Positions 63,530 to 64,000 of a DNA stretch of 64,000 nucleotides are shown here, piece by piece; within the stretch, counting starts at the first letter, position 1; each line of letters starts with the position of its first letter. Under the pieces are notes generated by a model, which worked only from the letters and a program-made list of their open reading frames with translations, did no database searches and was not told where the DNA came from. A program made the translations under genes and the position numbers. The stretch spans positions 62,001 to 126,000 of the forward strand of contig NZ_OY725717.1 of NCBI RefSeq assembly GCF_963360655.1. Direction: 5' to 3'. Source of the stretch: Collinsella aerofaciens. Its GTDB lineage: Bacteria > Actinomycetota > Coriobacteriia > Coriobacteriales > Coriobacteriaceae.

Positions 63530-64000
63530 TCAATCAAAATCGTCTTGCCCAAGATCGGCATACAGACCGCGCTTACGGATATAGCCGAGCACGGACTCGC
63601 TCGTAAGATAGCGCACGCTCATGCCGCGAGCAACTCGCTTACGAATGTTCGTCGAGCTAATCGCCAGCGCCGGAATCTGAATATAGCGAACGTCGAATGG
63701 CAGTCCCGATTCCTTAATCCGCGCCCGGGCCGTATCGATGTCAAAGCCGGGACGCGTCGCAGCAATAAAGGTTGCCAGTTCGGCAATCTCATCTGCATTG
63801 TGCCAGGTCACAATATCGATAATCGCATCGGCACCCGTAATAAAGTAAAGCTTCACCTGTGTTGGGTAAAACTCGCGAAGGGCACGCAGCGTATCGGCTG
63901 TGTAGGTGACACCGGCACGATCGATCTCGAAGCGGCTTGCCAAAAAGGCCGGGTTCGCGGCGGTCGCGAGGACCGTCATGGCATAACGGTCCTCAGCAGG
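63530..64000 (-). CDS. nadD: Nicotinate-nucleotide adenylyltransferase, partial
   Basis: Makes deamido-NAD from NaMN and ATP. The gene enters from the window end, so the N-terminal HxGH nucleotidyltransferase motif is missing. What is seen is DRYAMTVLATAANPAF and the region YTADTLRALREFYP, then the C-terminal ISSTNIRKRVA motif. About 156 codons are present of an expected 200-plus. It heads nadD-yqeK-rsfS on the minus strand. Confidence 0.9.
   Translation of the reverse strand, partial: PAEDRYAMTVLATAANPAFLASRFEIDRAGVTYTADTLRALREFYPTQVKLYFITGADAIIDIVTWHNADEIAELATFIAATRPGFDIDTARARIKESGLPFDVRYIQIPALAISSTNIRKRVARGMSVRYLTSESVLGYIRKRGLYADLGQDDFD

Overview
The window is a high-GC bacterial chromosome segment that looks like a gut Coriobacteriia, most likely Collinsella or a close relative. 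This is an inference from several things: an actinobacterial-type integration host factor (mihF) next to gmk-rpoZ, a PyrR-controlled pyr operon, a PPDK/PPDK-regulator pair, a large fermentative AdhE, frequent GTG/TTG starts, and very dense operons that are almost all on the minus strand. No rRNA, tRNA, CRISPR array or complete insertion sequence is visible.

Layout. 17-5636 (minus): a membrane-anchored DnaJ-like protein, hemW, dusB, lepA, rpsT. 5770-9821 (minus): the DNA-uptake operon comEA-comEC-holA. 10036-12446 (minus): mihF-gmk-rpoZ-thiI. 12687-18010 (minus): pyrR-pyrB-pyrC-pyrK-pyrD-pyrF behind a leader that folds as a PyrR attenuator. 18462-22563 (plus): rpmB, adhE and an APH-like kinase. 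22745-32858 (minus): rpsB-tsf, then pyrH-frr-uppS-cdsA-dxr-rseP-ispG-proS, which covers ribosome maturation, undecaprenyl/phospholipid synthesis and MEP isoprenoid steps. 33078-38287 (minus): yraN-comM-dprA-trmFO-xerC, a second competence operon. It shares an identical 20-bp upstream element with comEA. 38477-42662 (minus): rnhB, rplS, ppdK.

About 42.7-54.4 kb is an island between ppdK and its regulator (ppsR, PDRP family), two genes I would expect to be close neighbours. The island is visibly more AT-rich in its coding parts, has broken ABC-exporter remnants at both ends, and is bracketed by a perfect 18-bp inverted repeat. It carries two candidate RiPP (ribosomally made, post-translationally modified peptide) systems. 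System A (45.8-48.5 kb) has an RRE/PqqD-GNAT-like fusion protein, a radical SAM enzyme with a cysteine-free SPASM-like tail, and a 60-residue cysteine-free V/A-rich precursor. A divergent ABC exporter sits next to it. System B (50.0-53.8 kb) has a 241-residue precursor-like protein with an internal Asn-Ala-Asn hexapeptide repeat, a radical SAM enzyme and a methyltransferase with an NPPL amide/amine-methylation motif, all translationally coupled. A divergent DUF1648 membrane protein is a candidate immunity factor. The repeat pattern and enzyme set of system B recall polytheonamide/aeronamide beta-helical peptides and make it the most exciting object here.

After the island: ppsR, glyS, glyQ, then rpsP-khpA-rimM-trmD-lepB, a divergent dinB, and rsfS-yqeK-nadD, with nadD running off the window end.
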